This document shows, piece after piece, positions 26,074 through 40,537 of a stretch of DNA of 64,000 nucleotides (within the stretch, counting starts at the first letter, position 1; every line of letters starts with the position of its first letter). The stretch covers positions 128,799,823 through 128,863,822 of the forward strand of contig CM060685.1 of NCBI GenBank assembly GCA_030686995.1, in the 5' to 3' direction. The notes beneath the pieces were generated by a model. It saw only the letters and a program-made list of their open reading frames with translations, made no database searches and had not been told where the DNA came from. This DNA is from Artemisia argyi (lineage: Eukaryota > Streptophyta > Magnoliopsida > Asterales > Asteraceae). Made by a program: the position numbers and the translations under genes.

Positions 26074-29000
26074 AGGAGTATCACTTTTAAATAATACTAA
26101 TTTTAGACTTGTACACGCAAAAGTAGAACTGTCAAAAAAACCAATGCTCATGATAAAAAATGTATTCACAATTGTAATAATGTAGTGCATCGACGTATCA
26201 GTTTAGCACATTATATAAGAAACTCATGGCATCTATTCACCAACGAACCAAATAAAGATCCAGTCGCATTTGTCACTGGTAGTTTGGATTCATAGCTATG
26301 TTATGTTTGTTGCAGCTACTTTGGACTCATGGACAAGCTGCATTTATGAAGCATGGGGCCAAGTCTCACCGAAACCCAAAACAACGCAGCTTCCGTTATC
26401 TGACGACCGACGATTATTATTTATATCCTCATGTGTTCTCTTTCCCTTTCATATTTTCGTATAGTAATGCAAATAACACGAATGCAAAAAAAGTATTACC
26501 ATTGGCACAATATAAGTAATCATCATAAGCTCATCAAACAAAGTGCAACATGAATTTAGAAACGGAACTTAAGACCAATCAAAAACCAACTTAAAGCAAA
26601 CAAAGTTCCAAAAAATTGACACAAAACGACCTTCACTAATAATGCCTTAAGGACTTTGTGACTCCAGAACAACAAAACCTCGAATCAAGGTTGCATACAA
26701 GCATACAACAATTTCCCCTGCCTATCAATTTTCTAAACTCAAATAAGGATTTAACCACATGCATTCTCCACTTCAAAAACAAATCAAACACCTAAATCAC
26801 ATCACATGTTTAGCATTCCTAAACCACCAACACCAAATACCTAAACCGCATTACATATTTAGTACTCCTAAAAACAACCCTTATATCTCTTTTAACAAAC
26901 ATTAAAAAACCGTAACAAACCTAACGACTAAACATTTGAAGACACAAACAATGCATCACACAATCCAAAAACTATCATATATGCAACCCCTATTCCCAAA
27001 GTGCACGAACACTATATAGTACCAACAATGCACGAAAAAACCGAAAAATATTATACGTAAAACATCAAACACCTAAAACACATCACATATTTAGTATTCC
27101 TAAAATGCTAACATCAAATAACTAAAGCGCAATATATATTTAATACTCATAAAAACACTTGGTATATCTCTTTTAGCAAAACACTAACCAAGCGCTTACA
27201 CACCACAAAATTACAATTTAATTAGTCGTTAACTATTTCATTTTCTTTTTAGCTTGAAAATCAGAATTCTTCTTTCTTTCTCATTTTCCCTCTCAAATCG
27301 TTCGTAACAAACTTGTAGCAACTTTCCACCATTGATAATACAATAAGCTTTCGACTTGATAATTCTTATTCTTTGATTGTTCAAGTTCATTGCAATCCAT
27401 TAACGGATCTTAAGTGATATCATAATCTAATTTTAAAGGTAAAGGTAAATCGATTAAAGAATTTGAAATGTTTACTAGAGGGCTAATATATATCAATCAC
27501 TCTTGCTAGAGACAAAAGTGACAACACAACTTTGTGTTTTCAAAGTTTCCTCGTTTGACCTACAGCCAAAACTCCAAAAGTTCAGCAATAGTGGCTGACC
27601 TTGAGGAACTGATCCACATGCGGTATCGTTTCCAACCCACCAGGATAGTTTTTTCTGAAGTAAGAAGGCAACCAAGCTGATCCCTAAACACGGTGTTCGA
27701 GATGATGTCAGCAACAACAATACATTACAATTTATAAGATCTTTTATTCCCAGGTGTGCAGCTGATGCATGCATACAATTTTGGGATCAGTACCACTGTA
27801 AACAGAGCAAAACTATTGTTTAAGACAAGAAGTAGATTATTCATGTGCTTAACTTTTGTAGCAGACATAAGTATATTTATTGAAAAACATAGCTAATTAC
27901 AAGGCAAATTGAGGTATGCATCATTGTTGACTCTTGATGATATGATATCCTTAATTTTTATGACTATAACATCATTTGAGTCGCACTATTAGTGATGTGT
28001 GCAATATGTATGATTAATAATATGCTTGAACCAAAAGTGATATCTCTCGCATCTATCAGTGCATCTGATGTCTTCATCATTAACTAATAATGTTACGTTT
28101 TGTAGAGACTGAACGAAAGGAAACCAGATTTTGATTCTCCCTTTCTCCATTCTCTGTCTCAGACAACAATGAGAAACGGAATTGATTCTATATCTCACCA
28201 TTCCATTCATATTGTAACCATTGATATATTAACAAGCATATTGTAAAAAGTCTCATTATGTTGAATGTGGTTCCACAGAGAAATGTGGTTGAATGATAAA
28301 TCCAAATATTCCAAAACTCAATTCCCTTCATAAATCCATGTATTATGAGAGTAAATGGAGTCCATAACTTAAATGTATATAAACTAGTCATAAATCTGAA
28401 CTTGTAGTCAGATATGGATAAACAAGTTTAACATTTAAGGGTGAACGTAAAACACATTCACTAGCTTCAAATCTCTCATAATCTGACCATCTCCAACTAT
28501 AACATTCAGAATTTTTAAGTAACAAAAATCACTTTGAAAGTGCACGACCGGATACAGCTTAATTATGAGACCAGTTTTCTAACTATATCGTTCACAAGGG
28601 CACAACTTGTGCAGGTTACAAGCTAACTCCTTTTTCTATATACAAGAGTGTCCATTTTCCTTTACATGTAAAACAAAGAGCAAAGTGTTCATGTGCAATG
28701 AAAGTATGAAACACAGATCGTCTTCTGATATAGTCGTGCAGTAATTAAACACTTCCTAATAGCGCTGGGCTTCTGTTCTTGATTTCGATTGATGTATGAT
28801 TTGCACATAAAGGAGAAGCAATAGCAAATCTTTGGCACATTATAATTTAAGGTTTTTTTTTGTTATTTTTCCTTTTTATTTTTATTTTATTATTATAAAT
28901 TAATGATAAAAAGAATAACTCATTAAAATGAGCCACGGATTCACATGGTGACGACTCATGAAGAGATAACTATTAAGAGAAAAAGCTCACCATATGTAAG

Positions 29001-29548
29001 CCGGAAGACGTATCCCGATGAAGTTCATTAAAACAACACACTGACAGCACCAGAAGGAACCAATGGAATTGTATCTGCGAATGTCAAAACTATGACGTCA
29101 CAAAAAAGTAAGAAGGGTTCCAGTGTACTAGAAAAGCTAATAGTTTACCTCAGCATACATGAACCGGCAATGAAGTCTGAAGCCAAGGTAGCAAGAAGTC
29201 CAGAAAAGGATCCAACCCCGTGTCTGCTGTATTTCAAGCAACTTGCAGCAACTATCATCACAGACACACCCGAATGGATTGCAAGGGGTAAGATAGTAAA
29301 ATAGCCCGATCCATCATGATCTTGAAGCATGGGGGATAGTAATTTGTCAGAAAAGAACTGTGGTGGTGTTCATCATGAACCTGATGGTTTCTCCATTGAC
29401 GAAAAACCTTCTGCTCAGAAGACCTCAAAATATCGACCTTTAGTAGGAGCAAGATCTTCAGGCTGGTCAAGTTCCCTGATCACTTTCATGTTTGATTAGA
29501 TGTGCATTTCCAGATAAATGAAGGTTCTTTGTATGATAAAAACATCGA
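26074..29548. other. Intergenic region with one duplicated block
   Basis: I find no supportable gene. A block at 26783-26910 recurs at about 27063-27192 (order CAAACACCTAAA, CATCACAT, TTTAGTATTCCTAAA, ATATCTCTTTTA), and each copy is itself a rough double of about 50-60 bp. Sequence from about 29300 to 29548 probably includes the 3' UTR of the nucleotidyltransferase gene. Confidence 0.5.
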
Positions 29549-32500
29549 CTACACAGGAGCAATACTAGGAATAATTGATGGGAGTAGCTTCAATGATGAG
29601 GATCCATTGCTTGAATCACAGTTATCAGATAGCCCTGCAAGTTGATCCTCCAAAGTAGAATAAGCATCTGCAAATGCTTTTATACATTGATGTATCCTAA
29701 AGCAATTCCTCCCAACATTATTTGCAGGAAACAAAGGATCATCAATATAAATCGGATCTATACTATATCCCCTTTCCCGATTTATATACACCCCACTTCC
29801 CTGAACCGAGATTCGCATATGACGTGGATCAAAAACATTCCCAAAAAAGTAAAAGAAATCCATAAGAAGAGCTCCGAAGTTCTGATTAATAGGCTTTCCA
29901 TAATGGTGTTCATGCTGAAGAAAACGTGTGATCAACAAAATTAAACAATAGGAACTCAAGCCACCAGAATAAGATTGATCAAGGCTACGGTCAGCCAGAA
30001 ACTGTTTTAGCACTAAAGCAAGAGGTGTGGCTGCGGGAAATTGTTCCGTGAGCTTCTTAACAAGTTCAGTAGTTTGTAATCCGGTGTGTGATGGTGCTTT
30101 GAAGCTGATGTCAATTTGAATTGACTGCGCATCTGTGCCATCAACCTGTGAAAACATTTCTTGGTCAACAGGTTGTCTCGCCAATGGTAAATTTGAAGAA
30201 GCGGGGACAATGAGGTCGGAAGGAACCTCCACAACGAGCCTGATGATTGGTATAGCGGTGTTCTCAACAATTTTAAGAGAATCATTTTTTACCCATTCTT
30301 GATTAGCAAGATATCTAGCAGCATGCTGAAGACAGGTTTCTTTAATTCCATTGCGCCCCTCCAAGATTCCAGCTTCTTTTATGGGTTCTAAGTTCCGAAC
30401 CGGAGGAAGGCAAACCACAAGATCCACGTCACTTGTTGGAAGGGATAAACCAGTTGCATTAGAACCAAAAATGTTTGTTCTAGAGCGAGGCCATAAGACT
30501 TGAAGAGACCGTGTAACACGTTTAACCGCCCAATTAATATATGGCTTTCTAGTCATGTTTACTCCTGCAACTTGCTTACAGAACGAGTCAATTTCATCAT
30601 TGAGGAGGCTATGCATCAGGGGAAGAGATGATGTCCGTTCAGAACTATCCAATAAGTCACGTGATTGAAGAGGAACTGCCAAATCAGGATGTTCTTGATC
30701 ACGGGTTAACTGGGAGATAGCGACAAGCCGATCCTGCAATAAGGCCCCAGATAAATTCTGGGTCAATTGACGAGCCGATAGACTTTTTTTCCTCCATGAA
30801 GGCCAAACGACTTCACTACCATCCACTCTCACACATGCTTCCTCAAAATTTGTTCCATCATGAAACCAACCTTTCACACCCCAATGGCGTGGGCTTGAGC
30901 TACCAGATCGAGCAGTTGGAAAACCCCTCTGTTTACGGGAATCAGCAACAGGAGAGGGTGGAGGTGGGCGAGGTGCACGTGGAACACAAAGAACAACTGG
31001 TGAAGGCGGTCTCTTAATTAGAGGTTCTTCCCGTCTGCTAGGAGGAACACATGGACTTTTATGTTCAAAATTACGCTTAAACTCCCTTGATCTATTCCGT
31101 GAGATATTAGGAATAATAATAGGTCTTAAAATTGGATACGGGAACAAATCTCCAGTTTTTGCTTCTATATCACCCTGGAAAGCGGCTAAAGAACCAGCAA
31201 CATTCTCCTCTGATAAATCCGTCATGGTTGATGACGAATGCAGCACTTTGCCAGTTACCTCACCAGGAATAACATAACCAAGTGGATCAAAAGGCGAGCA
31301 GAAAGATGTAGCAGATGGTGACGTCAAACCGTTTGTACTATAGGAGGATGAAAAGGCAACCATATCATCAACGGTCTGGTTCATATCGGCTTCTCGCCAA
31401 GCCCATGAACTATCATCTGAACTTAGAGAAGGAGGTCGGGAAAATGCGGCACTAGCCATTGGATGATCAGAAGAATCCCAATACATCACACCACCACCAA
31501 AATACTCACTATAATCCATGCCTGAAACTGCCAAATCTTCTTCATCAATTAATAGGCCGTTTTTATGATCATCCACAACTTCTTGTGAATTGGCTATATG
31601 AGAAGAGTCCACAAAATCACTAAAACTTTGCTTAAACGACTGTCTCCTTGACAAATAACCTGTGTTATAGCTACATGTCAATGAAGGAATCAATCCGTTA
31701 ATTCCGTGAACCATTGGGGGCCAATCCAAGCTCATTGGCATAGGTCGAGGATGAAAATGATTTTGCCAATTGTGACCGACGTCTAAATGCAATCTATCAG
31801 TAGTGGCAGGGAGGTGTGAGTTTACAAATGATAGTTGAGGTGCTGCACTTGGCCACTCGTAAGGAGGGTTTCTTGAAAACCTTTCGGCTTCAACACCATG
31901 AACGAGTACAGGCTTCTGTTCTTGACTTTCGAAAAGATTCTTGTCCTTGCTGGTAACTGAAGATTGTGTGTCCATTTCCTTTACATGTTCACGGTTGATA
32001 AAGTCAACATTTTGACCATTACCATTTTCAATAATAGGCGTAATAGCAGGTCCATTAGATTCATCAGTAAAGTCGATACGAGCTTCTACTGATTTTTCGT
32101 CAACCATTATGCCATTGGGCATAATTTCAGTGTCTGAGTTCTTTGATAGCAGTTTGTGATCATTAGGAGTAAACTCACCATGAGAAATAGTTGATGAATC
32201 GGATTTCGCAGAGGCAGTTTGGGAAACAATATTTTTAACTTGTTTCTGATCATTAGGAGTAGACTCACCATTAGAAATAGTTGATGAACCGGATTTCCCA
32301 GAGGCGGTATGGGAAACTATACTTTTCGCTTGGTTGCTTACGCCATCCTTCTTATGTTTCTTTCTCGCTCTCTTACTCTTCTTTGAGGTACTCCCGTTAA
32401 CCACTCTGTCACCATGTTCCTGATAACAGTCAATGAGTTACAAACCATTCATCATCATAAACATACGATCCGTATTTCACATACAAAGACAATCACAACC

Positions 32501-34791
32501 ATTTCAACTGATGTGGACGAGATGTCACTTTTAGGATCCTTTTTCAGATTATCTAACTTATTATCTCCCTCATCCTCAGATATCCCCTGAAAAGTTGAAA
32601 GTCGACCCAATTGAAATTTAAACAAGGAATGAATTAAAAAGATATAGAGCTACCAGAAAAGATCATCAAAACACACATGCAATTAATCCTATCGTTTTTT
32701 ACCTTGGCTGGTTCGTCTGAAGGAGAATTACTCTTGGCAGATATTTGAACAGGAATCATTTTCTTGACAGCACGAGATTTCCCCTTCTTATTAGAAACAG
32801 ATTTTGGTTTCGGTTTCGGTTTCTTCACGGAACTTGTGGAGCTTAAATCTTCAAGAAGCTCAAGTTTCGTGAAATCAAGTGAAACAACCATGAGCAAGCC
32901 CCGCAATCTCCTCAATAAGCGATCAGAAATTGTATTAACAGAGCCCAATGTGCTAAAGAACAGTGTTTCATCGTCAAACTGACCATTCTCAAATGATCGT
33001 AAGGTTGTTGAAATCTCATAGACAACTAATAGACGGTTAAATTTATGGGCTATTGAAGATAACTTATTAGGTGGAGGAATTAATAGAGTCGGCCCTGATT
33101 CTATATCTTTTACTCTAAGGGTGTCGACGGTTTCTTGGTGCCGGCTAGGGCGGTTGTATCTCAAAGGTTCTTTATCTCTCCCACTAGTAGTCTCCAACTC
33201 ATCCTCCACGCCATAGCTTCTTCCACATAGAATGTCATGAGTCTGAAAATTTCAAGCATTATATCATTCTTCCTATCTGACATGCCACATAAAACATGCA
33301 AAGAGATACCACGACCAACATTAAGCTACTTTCGATAAGTTGAAAAACAAATATTTCATGAGGGTGATGCCCTATGTTATTACAGGGGGACAGGTTTTTG
33401 GCCCAATTAGATACATAAGCACAAAAGAGCATATAAATCCAAATGCTAAGATAACTATAATAGAAATACTTGCTTATTGGGTTCGATAAGAGAGCATGGG
33501 GGCGTTTTGAATGTGTTATATTACGCTACATTACTAATACAAATGAACCATCGTCCACCAAGTATATGTCTTGACACTTGAATCTAGAGTACATAATAAA
33601 TACATCAGTTACACCTAAAAGAATGTTTTAATGTGCATTATTGTGACTTTAAAAACAGAAGTTTAATACCAGTAGGGTAGGGATAGTCATTAAGTTTTAT
33701 GTTTATCTAAATACTCAATTTTATTGCAGCTACCTATTACCTGATTATCCAAACCAAATAATTTGACCCTAAGTAATCAGACAATCGGAATCATAATCAG
33801 TTTAAACAAACAGCCAAAAAAACTACATACTTATATCTACAAAGTCAACAATTATAATTATGCAGTGAAAAAACAGCCTAAAAAACTACGGGCAACCTAA
33901 ATTCATATATAACACAACTTCTATCATTAATACTATTATTAAACAAACTACAAACGTGCAATAAAAAAGTTAACAGAAAACTACCAACGATTTCGCAGCT
34001 TTCCCCAACACCGTCCGAAACACCTTCCTTTTCATCCCCTCATCCATCTTCCTCCACCAATCCACGCACCCTTTCTTCCTCCAAAACACATTTTCCGCCA
34101 CACCCGACGCCACCACACCCCTCTCCTTCACTTTCACCCCTCTCTTCTTCCCAACATTCACTTTCACCCACGCCACACGTAACGCCACCTCCAACCGATT
34201 CACCAAAAACGCTTCCAAACTATAGTACCCCTTCCCTTTCAACCACTCGAATTCCACCCAATCCACTAAACTCACCTCACCTCTCAAAAAACAATTACCC
34301 GTCACCCCGTCCATCACCTCAACAAACCTATCCACATTCTCAACTAACTCATAACTAACCGTAACCGAATCCAAACAACCACACCTACCCAACTCCCCAC
34401 TCTCGCCCTCGCCCTCTTTCGAATCAAATAACTTAACATTCTCCCTAACCAGCCTCTCGTGTTCCGAATTCTCGCTAACTCTAACTAACAACCCGTGCGA
34501 TTTACGGAAACAAAAACTTGGCACACTCGGATTGTTATCGGACGGGATATCGGGCAAAACGATGAAACGGCCGCAGCTGAAATGTTCCAATTTGGATTGT
34601 AATTGGATTAGTAACTGGGTGAAAGGCTTGTCAATGAAGGTTAAGTGGGATTGGCGTTGGTTGATTGTGAGTGATTTGAACCATTTTAAGATGTGATTTC
34701 TAGGGTTAGGGTTAGGGTTTGGGGAATTGGTGGTGTTGTAAAGAGAGATGTGTGAAGTGAGTGAATCGATTAGTTGTTGTTTTGATTCCAT
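29549..34791 (-). CDS. Nucleotidyltransferase (poly(A)/TUT-like family)
   Basis: Four exons join in phase 0: 34791-33985, 33242-32703, 32586-32500 and 32419-29549, giving about 1434 residues. The N-terminal domain starts MESKQQLIDSLTSHISLY. A Lys-rich stretch (KKPKPKPKSVSNKKGKSR, about residues 395-420) and a long Ser-rich linker follow. The C-terminal third has the DNA polymerase beta-like fold: GSNATGLSLPTSDVDLVVCL with the two catalytic Asp of DVD, a third Asp in QIDISF, then a PAP-associated region (SYSGGLSSYCLILL, NFGALLMDFFYFFG, DPLFPANNVGRNCFRI). This architecture is that of the Arabidopsis At3g61690-type nucleotidyltransferase, likely an RNA 3'-end nucleotidyl transferase in the nucleus or cytoplasm. 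Substrate is unknown. Confidence 0.9.
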
Positions 34792-35022
34792 TTAATTATT
34801 TTTATAAAAGTTTTTATAAATTTGTTTGGTTTGATTTGAGGGAGAATTGGGGTTTAATTTGGGGGGGTGAAATGATTTTGAATATTTTTTGTGAGGGGAG
34901 GAAGATGGGTTGATGATGAAGTGAGATTCTTTTGTCTTTTTTGTCAATTTTGGCAAGTTGGGATCAACATTGTCAATGTTGATCAATGGAAATGAGGGCT
35001 AAAGTCAATTGTTACTTTATAC
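34792..35022. other. 5' flank of the nucleotidyltransferase gene
   Basis: Probable leader and promoter; no defined TATA element chosen. G-rich runs (GGGGGGGTG) lie near 34862. Confidence 0.4.
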
Positions 35023-35166
35023 CGATGTTTAAAACCCGGATTAACTCGGCCGGTTGAATCGTGAACCGGTCGGGTGACCGGAAGCCGGTTTTGAGCGAAA
35101 AACCCGGTTGAACCGTGACTCGGTGACTCGACCGGATTAATTAAAAACCCGGTTTTTAAAACATTG
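35023..35166. mobile_element. Short hAT-type MITE, same family as in the SPX intron
   Basis: 144 bp with ends CGATGTTTAAAACCCGG and CCCGGTTTTTAAAACATTG, flanked by the 8-bp duplication CTTTATAC (35015-35022, 35167-35174). It is rich in ACCCGG and CCGGTT words. Confidence 0.88.
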
Positions 35167-35174
35167 CTTTATAC

Positions 35175-36916
35175 TCCGTATATAAGAGCTTAAAAAATGC
35201 TAATGGAAAGTGGTTGCTCGGTTGGTTGACCCCCCAACCGAGTAGTCGACCGCGTCACCCCCTAGCTCAACCGAGCATGACCAAATACCACCCCAACCTT
35301 TGCATTCTTTCAGTTTGTCAGCTAACCGATTAAATGAGCACATGAAAACCATATCGAATCATAGATCTAATAAAATATACCCTTTTATTACCACGTGAAT
35401 TGTGTGTGTGTTTTACGTGTGTGTGGTTTTTTTTACCTTTTTGGGCGGTGGTTCAGCCATACTCCTGTAGTGTGGTGCGGTTGTGATCCAGGAACTGCTA
35501 GTGGGTGGGTGTGTGAGGTAAATAGAAAATTTGATTCGAAGTTAGGCTTGGTTTTTGGTTTAACATATATATGTGTATAGATGATAATAGATGGACACTA
35601 GGGAGAAAGATGAAAGGCTCGTCCTCCTGAGTATTAGGCAAAGCCAATTCCCTGAGTTCCTTCTTTTGCACACCTTGTTTCCAGTGCCTAAGTGCGAAAC
35701 ATATGAACATGGAAGACTACAGATAAGCCAGTGGGAGTTAGATCAGGTAGTTAACATCAACTTACTTGGCAACCAGGATGGTGCATTGGTGCATACATGT
35801 TTCTGGTTCTCTATTCATAGCAAAACAAACATGCCTGCTACCTATTGTACTTGATAGCTGCTGAGACTGCAATCCTACACCACTACATGTCTTTTGTTGT
35901 CCTTTGTTAACCCGAAGGATTGCCATCTTGTTGAAGTCTCAGGATAATTTTTTCTGATGTAGTCGAGTAGTTAGACTTACTGCCATCGAGTTAGGCTCAA
36001 TAATCAAGCAATCTGCAATAGTTATCTGCAGGATATTATACGATAAATAGGGACTAATACAGGTACATTTTAATCAATGGATTTGTCCTTCAACAATATG
36101 TCATATAACCTAAAGCATGTCCAAGATTCCCTTATAAATGATCTTTATGTTTGTGTCGATTTGCAAGGCAATATAAAATTTTCAAGGCTGTATCATGTAG
36201 TTGTGATTACCTTGCAATTGCATAGTGAACTGCTGATCTGATACTCCATATTTCACGAATGCAAATATGCTATCTAAGAGCCATAACCGTCATATCATAT
36301 CATATAGCAAGCCGTTAACCTCTAGCTTTCCAATAGACAATCAGTCAGGTATAATCAAACAATAGTATATTATCGTAATTAATATCGCAGACACTATTAT
36401 GACTGTACGTCGTGTTTATCATATCATGTCATGAGCTTTAAATAGAAAGATAAGATGTGTTTATCATATCATCCCATGAGCTCTAAAATAGAAAGATAAG
36501 ACGTATCACCAACCCAAATAAAAAACTCGTCATCAACCCATCTTGATTCCAGCATACATTTAATCTATCTACACAGTTGCGTAGCATATCTCCCTTGCAA
36601 CTCATAAGAATATTCACCCTTTTAAAACAGAAAAATTGGTAAAGCTGGACGATAGCATGAGCAACTCTCATATAAGTTTCTATAATGCGAAAACAATTCT
36701 TTCATCAACTAGTCATCGTATACAACAGTCAATCACACTAATTTCGACATGTTTACAACAAACTGATGTTTCCTTAAATCCGACGAGTGACAATACAACA
36801 GTTCTACTCCAACAACACTGAATATGTTCTACAATAAGCTGCACATATATGCCTAAAGCGTCAAACACAGGTTTCAAATCGACTTCCAAACACATGGAAC
36901 TATGTAACTCTCTTGT
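35175..36916. other. Intergenic between two divergently placed or tandem minus-strand genes
   Basis: No reading frame here looks conserved. A TCATATCATATCATAT run lies near 36289-36304. The 3' UTR of TAF11 must lie just below 36917. Confidence 0.45.
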
Positions 36917-38866
36917 CTACCTAAAGAGCCTTTGCACTGATCTTTTAGGTATCTTGCCTTCCAGTTTAAGCCTCCTGTATGCTTCTCGAATATGACATGG
37001 CCTGATTGGTCCGGTCTCACTTCTCTCTCTCATCACTACCTTGGCTGCAAAGACATCATGATTCGATATTATGATCATAACATGCTTTAATGTGACTGGT
37101 GTATATGTGTGTAATATTCTGTGATAGATTACCTGTTTCAACGAGTTCACCGACAAAAATCTTTGCAATACCAGATACCACAATGGTCATGGGCATAGAG
37201 ATTTTGTTGCTTCCAGTGATGCTGCCTATCATCTATATTCATAGTACAATGTAACATAAGAATATTAATTACTGAATTTTACAGGATTCGGTTTTATGTT
37301 CTTAGCCTACTGTGAACACAAAGAGCTATAGGCATAAACAGATGGTTCAGTTAACATCTAGGCGAGTTAATAAACACATCTTGGTTTATGGTTCGAGGAG
37401 ACAAGGAACTGAACCATACCGTGTGCCCTAGAATCTCAATGAGATGGGACCCACAAAAAGGAATACGAGAAACACAGTAAATTGTGTGATGAGTATCGTA
37501 GCAACTAGTAACTTCAACTTTAGGTGAAAATATGGCCTTTTGTCTTTTCCTTTTGATATTCATAAATGAGTAATAAGTTAAACCTGATTATTTATTTAAA
37601 CAGCACCAAAACTATAAATACGTAAAAATTCATTTTTTTTTTAAATAAAAGTATAAAACAATTTAGATGGTTGCAACAGACTGAGTATGTTTTGGGAGAT
37701 CTTTATAAAACCAACTTCCTTTTTAAAAAAAATTGGCCTGTTAGTGACATATTATAGGCCAGATTAATCAATTTTTGTATTAATAGGCTGAAACTGCACC
37801 CTTAAAATTCAGCAGAATGTGCTTTCCTGCAGTGGACACACGAGATACAGATACAGATACAGATAGATATGTACCCTTTTCATGACAGATTTCTGAAATC
37901 CAGATCTTCGGAAAGATTCATATCTACTCATTTGTTCCTCGGTAAACTGAGATAGAATAGACCTGAAAAACAACATTGATGTGATGCTTAGCTTGCTCAT
38001 CCAACTACTAATTACCAGATGCAGATACAAAATGCAAAGAAATATATGATTATCTTCAATAAAAAAAACTATAGAAAGCAAGCCAAATAATAAAAATCAT
38101 CATATAAATCCCGAACAACAAACTAGAGGTAGCAAAATGGGTTCATCACGCAGTTGACTAACGCGCAAACCTGTTGACTTTTAATACGAGTAAAATGAAG
38201 TATATTTAATGAACGCATATTACTACAGAAACTATTATATATTAAAACAATAATCTACTTATTTTGAATGAAGTGATGTAGGAAGTCGTGAGCACTTAAT
38301 AACACTTACGGCCACTCTAGATCCAATTAACGTCATTTTCAGATACGTATAAAACCTACACCATTTCACTTCACCAGCTATCTATACAGCTAAGTTTTTA
38401 AATTTGTACCCATTGACCCGGATGGAGATTAAATATAACCCAATAAACACTATTTACTTTAATTAAGTTTAAAATGTACTCATTGCATGCCAAAAATTCA
38501 CATGACATTGAGTCGGAGCAAAGATCATTAACATATCAAAACTTACTGCATCTTGGCCATCTTGGATGGATCACTAGACGAAGGGAGTTTCCCAAGTTCA
38601 ACATCCATGTTCTCCTCTTCTTCCTCGTCATCATCTTCCTTGTTCTTGACGTTTTTATTGCCTGCTGATGTGGAGGCAAGTGTGGTTGTTGCTTTTCGAG
38701 GGTTCAAAGAATGATTACCATTGTTTGTATCAGCTCCCGAACTACTAACAGTGAGCTGTCCTGCTGGAACTTGAGTTTCGATTTCATCATGATTAACTGG
38801 AGTATGAGGTGGCGATTCCTCATGGTCCTCATCTGCTACTTCAAAGGGATCCTTGGATTGCTTCAT
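36917..38866 (-). CDS. TAF11: Transcription initiation factor TFIID subunit 11
   Basis: Four exons join cleanly: 38866-38547, 37962-37875, 37232-37133 and 37044-36917, for 211 residues, the size of plant TAF11. The N-terminus starts MKQSKDPFEVADEDHEES, with an acidic DDDEEEEENMDVELGKLP stretch and the SSDPSKMAKMQ motif. The TAF11 histone-fold follows: ILSQFTEEQMSRYESFRRS, MTIVVSGIAKIFVGELVET, and the C-terminal GPIRPCHIREAYRRLKLEGK ending RLFR. TAF11 pairs with TAF13 through the histone fold inside nuclear TFIID and helps seat TBP at RNA polymerase II promoters. Nothing looks broken. Confidence 0.96.
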
Positions 38867-39930
38867 GGTAATTTAGAAAGGAACGTCCTTTTTTTTGGGT
38901 TCTGGGGAGAAACAGATGTTAGAACACGATAATAGGCCAGAAAATTCATTATGCAATTTATGAACAGTCAGAATAACAACGGCGCCTATCGATCATCACA
39001 CGTTTTTAGCTTATGAATTTTTCCACCTGATACAAACCTATGTGTCTGTGACATAAACTTTACCCTTATCATAACATTAACACGAAGTATGATACCAACT
39101 ACAAATCTCACTCCAAACCTTTTTTAACTATTAGGATTTAGGAGTTCTAAAGTTTGTTGAACCTATCATCGCTTTTTATTAGAGCTCCTATTAGAAGTAC
39201 AGCAGAAAACAGGTCCATTTGACATCCCAAAGTGATTAATTCCTGTTAATGTTAAAATTGAAGGAGTAATAAAACCATCCCTCATTGTAAAAGCAGCATC
39301 TAAAATCCCAAAAAAAACATAAATCTGACTCCCTTATAGTCCTTTAGGAATCAAACAACCCTAACGAAAACCATTCTTTACTCTGATCCGGTCGTGGTGG
39401 GTTTCACCAGCACGTAGGTGGTCTAAGTTCCTATAACCGAGTCTTTCTGCCCCTGTGAACATATCTACTTAATGTATAAAGAAGGGCCTCTCTAACCGGT
39501 GAACGTGGGTATCCAACTGTCCACTAACGGCCATTCATAGCTCGGCTCCTATAACGCAATTACGGGAGGAGTCCGTAGACCTAAAGCATGAAACAAATTG
39601 ACCTAGCAAATTTCGCAAAAATCTAAACAACTCGCATCACTTACATTTTTTAGGCTCCAAAAAAACATCAACCGAAGACAAAGACATAATACCGAACTAA
39701 CTAAGTTCCATCATATAAATTACATACCAGTCAGAAAACCAATAAAGATCCAATCTTTAAGCAAGAACTTGCAAGCTGTTAATATAATGATTCTAACTAG
39801 TTCCAGAACTATCCCTAAAGGTACCACACAATAAATTTAGGGTTTTACTTAAGAAACTACAATGGTGCAAATTCAATATATTCATACGAATTGAAGTGAC
39901 AAAGATTAGTGGGGGAACATGGGTTTTACC
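38867..39930 (-). other. TAF11: TAF11 leader with 5' UTR intron
   Basis: A leader exon ending TTCAG/GTAAAA at 39930 and an acceptor TTTCTCCCCAG at 38904-38902, 35 bases above the ATG, predict a 1-kb leader intron (39929-38902). Such introns are common in plant housekeeping genes. The transcription start is not located. Confidence 0.6.
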
Positions 39931-40537
39931 TGAATGTTGTTTTTAATGAAGAACATGAACAGCAGCAGCTAAACTCTGCGTTTGGGAGTGTTGATTAAGG
40001 AGATGAATACTCTGTTTGATTGGTTTTACGTTTTACAGAACTCGTCCCTTAACTATTCACATATTTTATTTTCTCCAATTTGTTTTTAGTAAATGAACTT
40101 TTTTATTAGGGAAATTTACAAATATACCCAACCTTTTAAACCTATTTCACAAAATATCAAAATTTTCCCTCAAAAGCCAAAATACATATAAAATCCGCAA
40201 AATTTGAAACCTTTGCAAAACTTTTTTAAATAAAATCGAAAAGTTTTTGATATTTCTTAAAAAGATTGAAAATTTTCAATTTTTTAAAAACAATTATGTC
40301 CTCACCTATATCGAAAGTTTTCGGTTCAACACAAACATACCACCTCAAAGACTTTGCGAAATTTTTCCAAAGGAGACGACACGGTACTTATTCGTAAAGG
40401 GATTTAGGGAACACATGAGGAAGGAATACGGATAAATCACATTTCTTATAAAGCGTAAGGCAGTGAAATATCACAGTTTTTGTATCTATTATGATCTAAA
40501 TCTCAGCTTTGAGTCAATACCGATAAAAAAAGGAAAA

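Noticed and set aside
27493..28391. Minus-strand frames as exons of the nucleotidyltransferase gene
   Set aside because: That gene has a clear stop at 29549 after a complete domain, and these frames show no family residues.
39400..39580. tRNA or other structured RNA gene
   Set aside because: I could not fold it into a tRNA cloverleaf and found no box A/B, snoRNA or 5S elements.
40247..40435. Plus-strand frame ending FVKGFREHMRKEYG as a gene
   Set aside because: It lies inside the MULE-type element, begins in AT-rich TIR sequence and has no splice or promoter context; at most a captured scrap.
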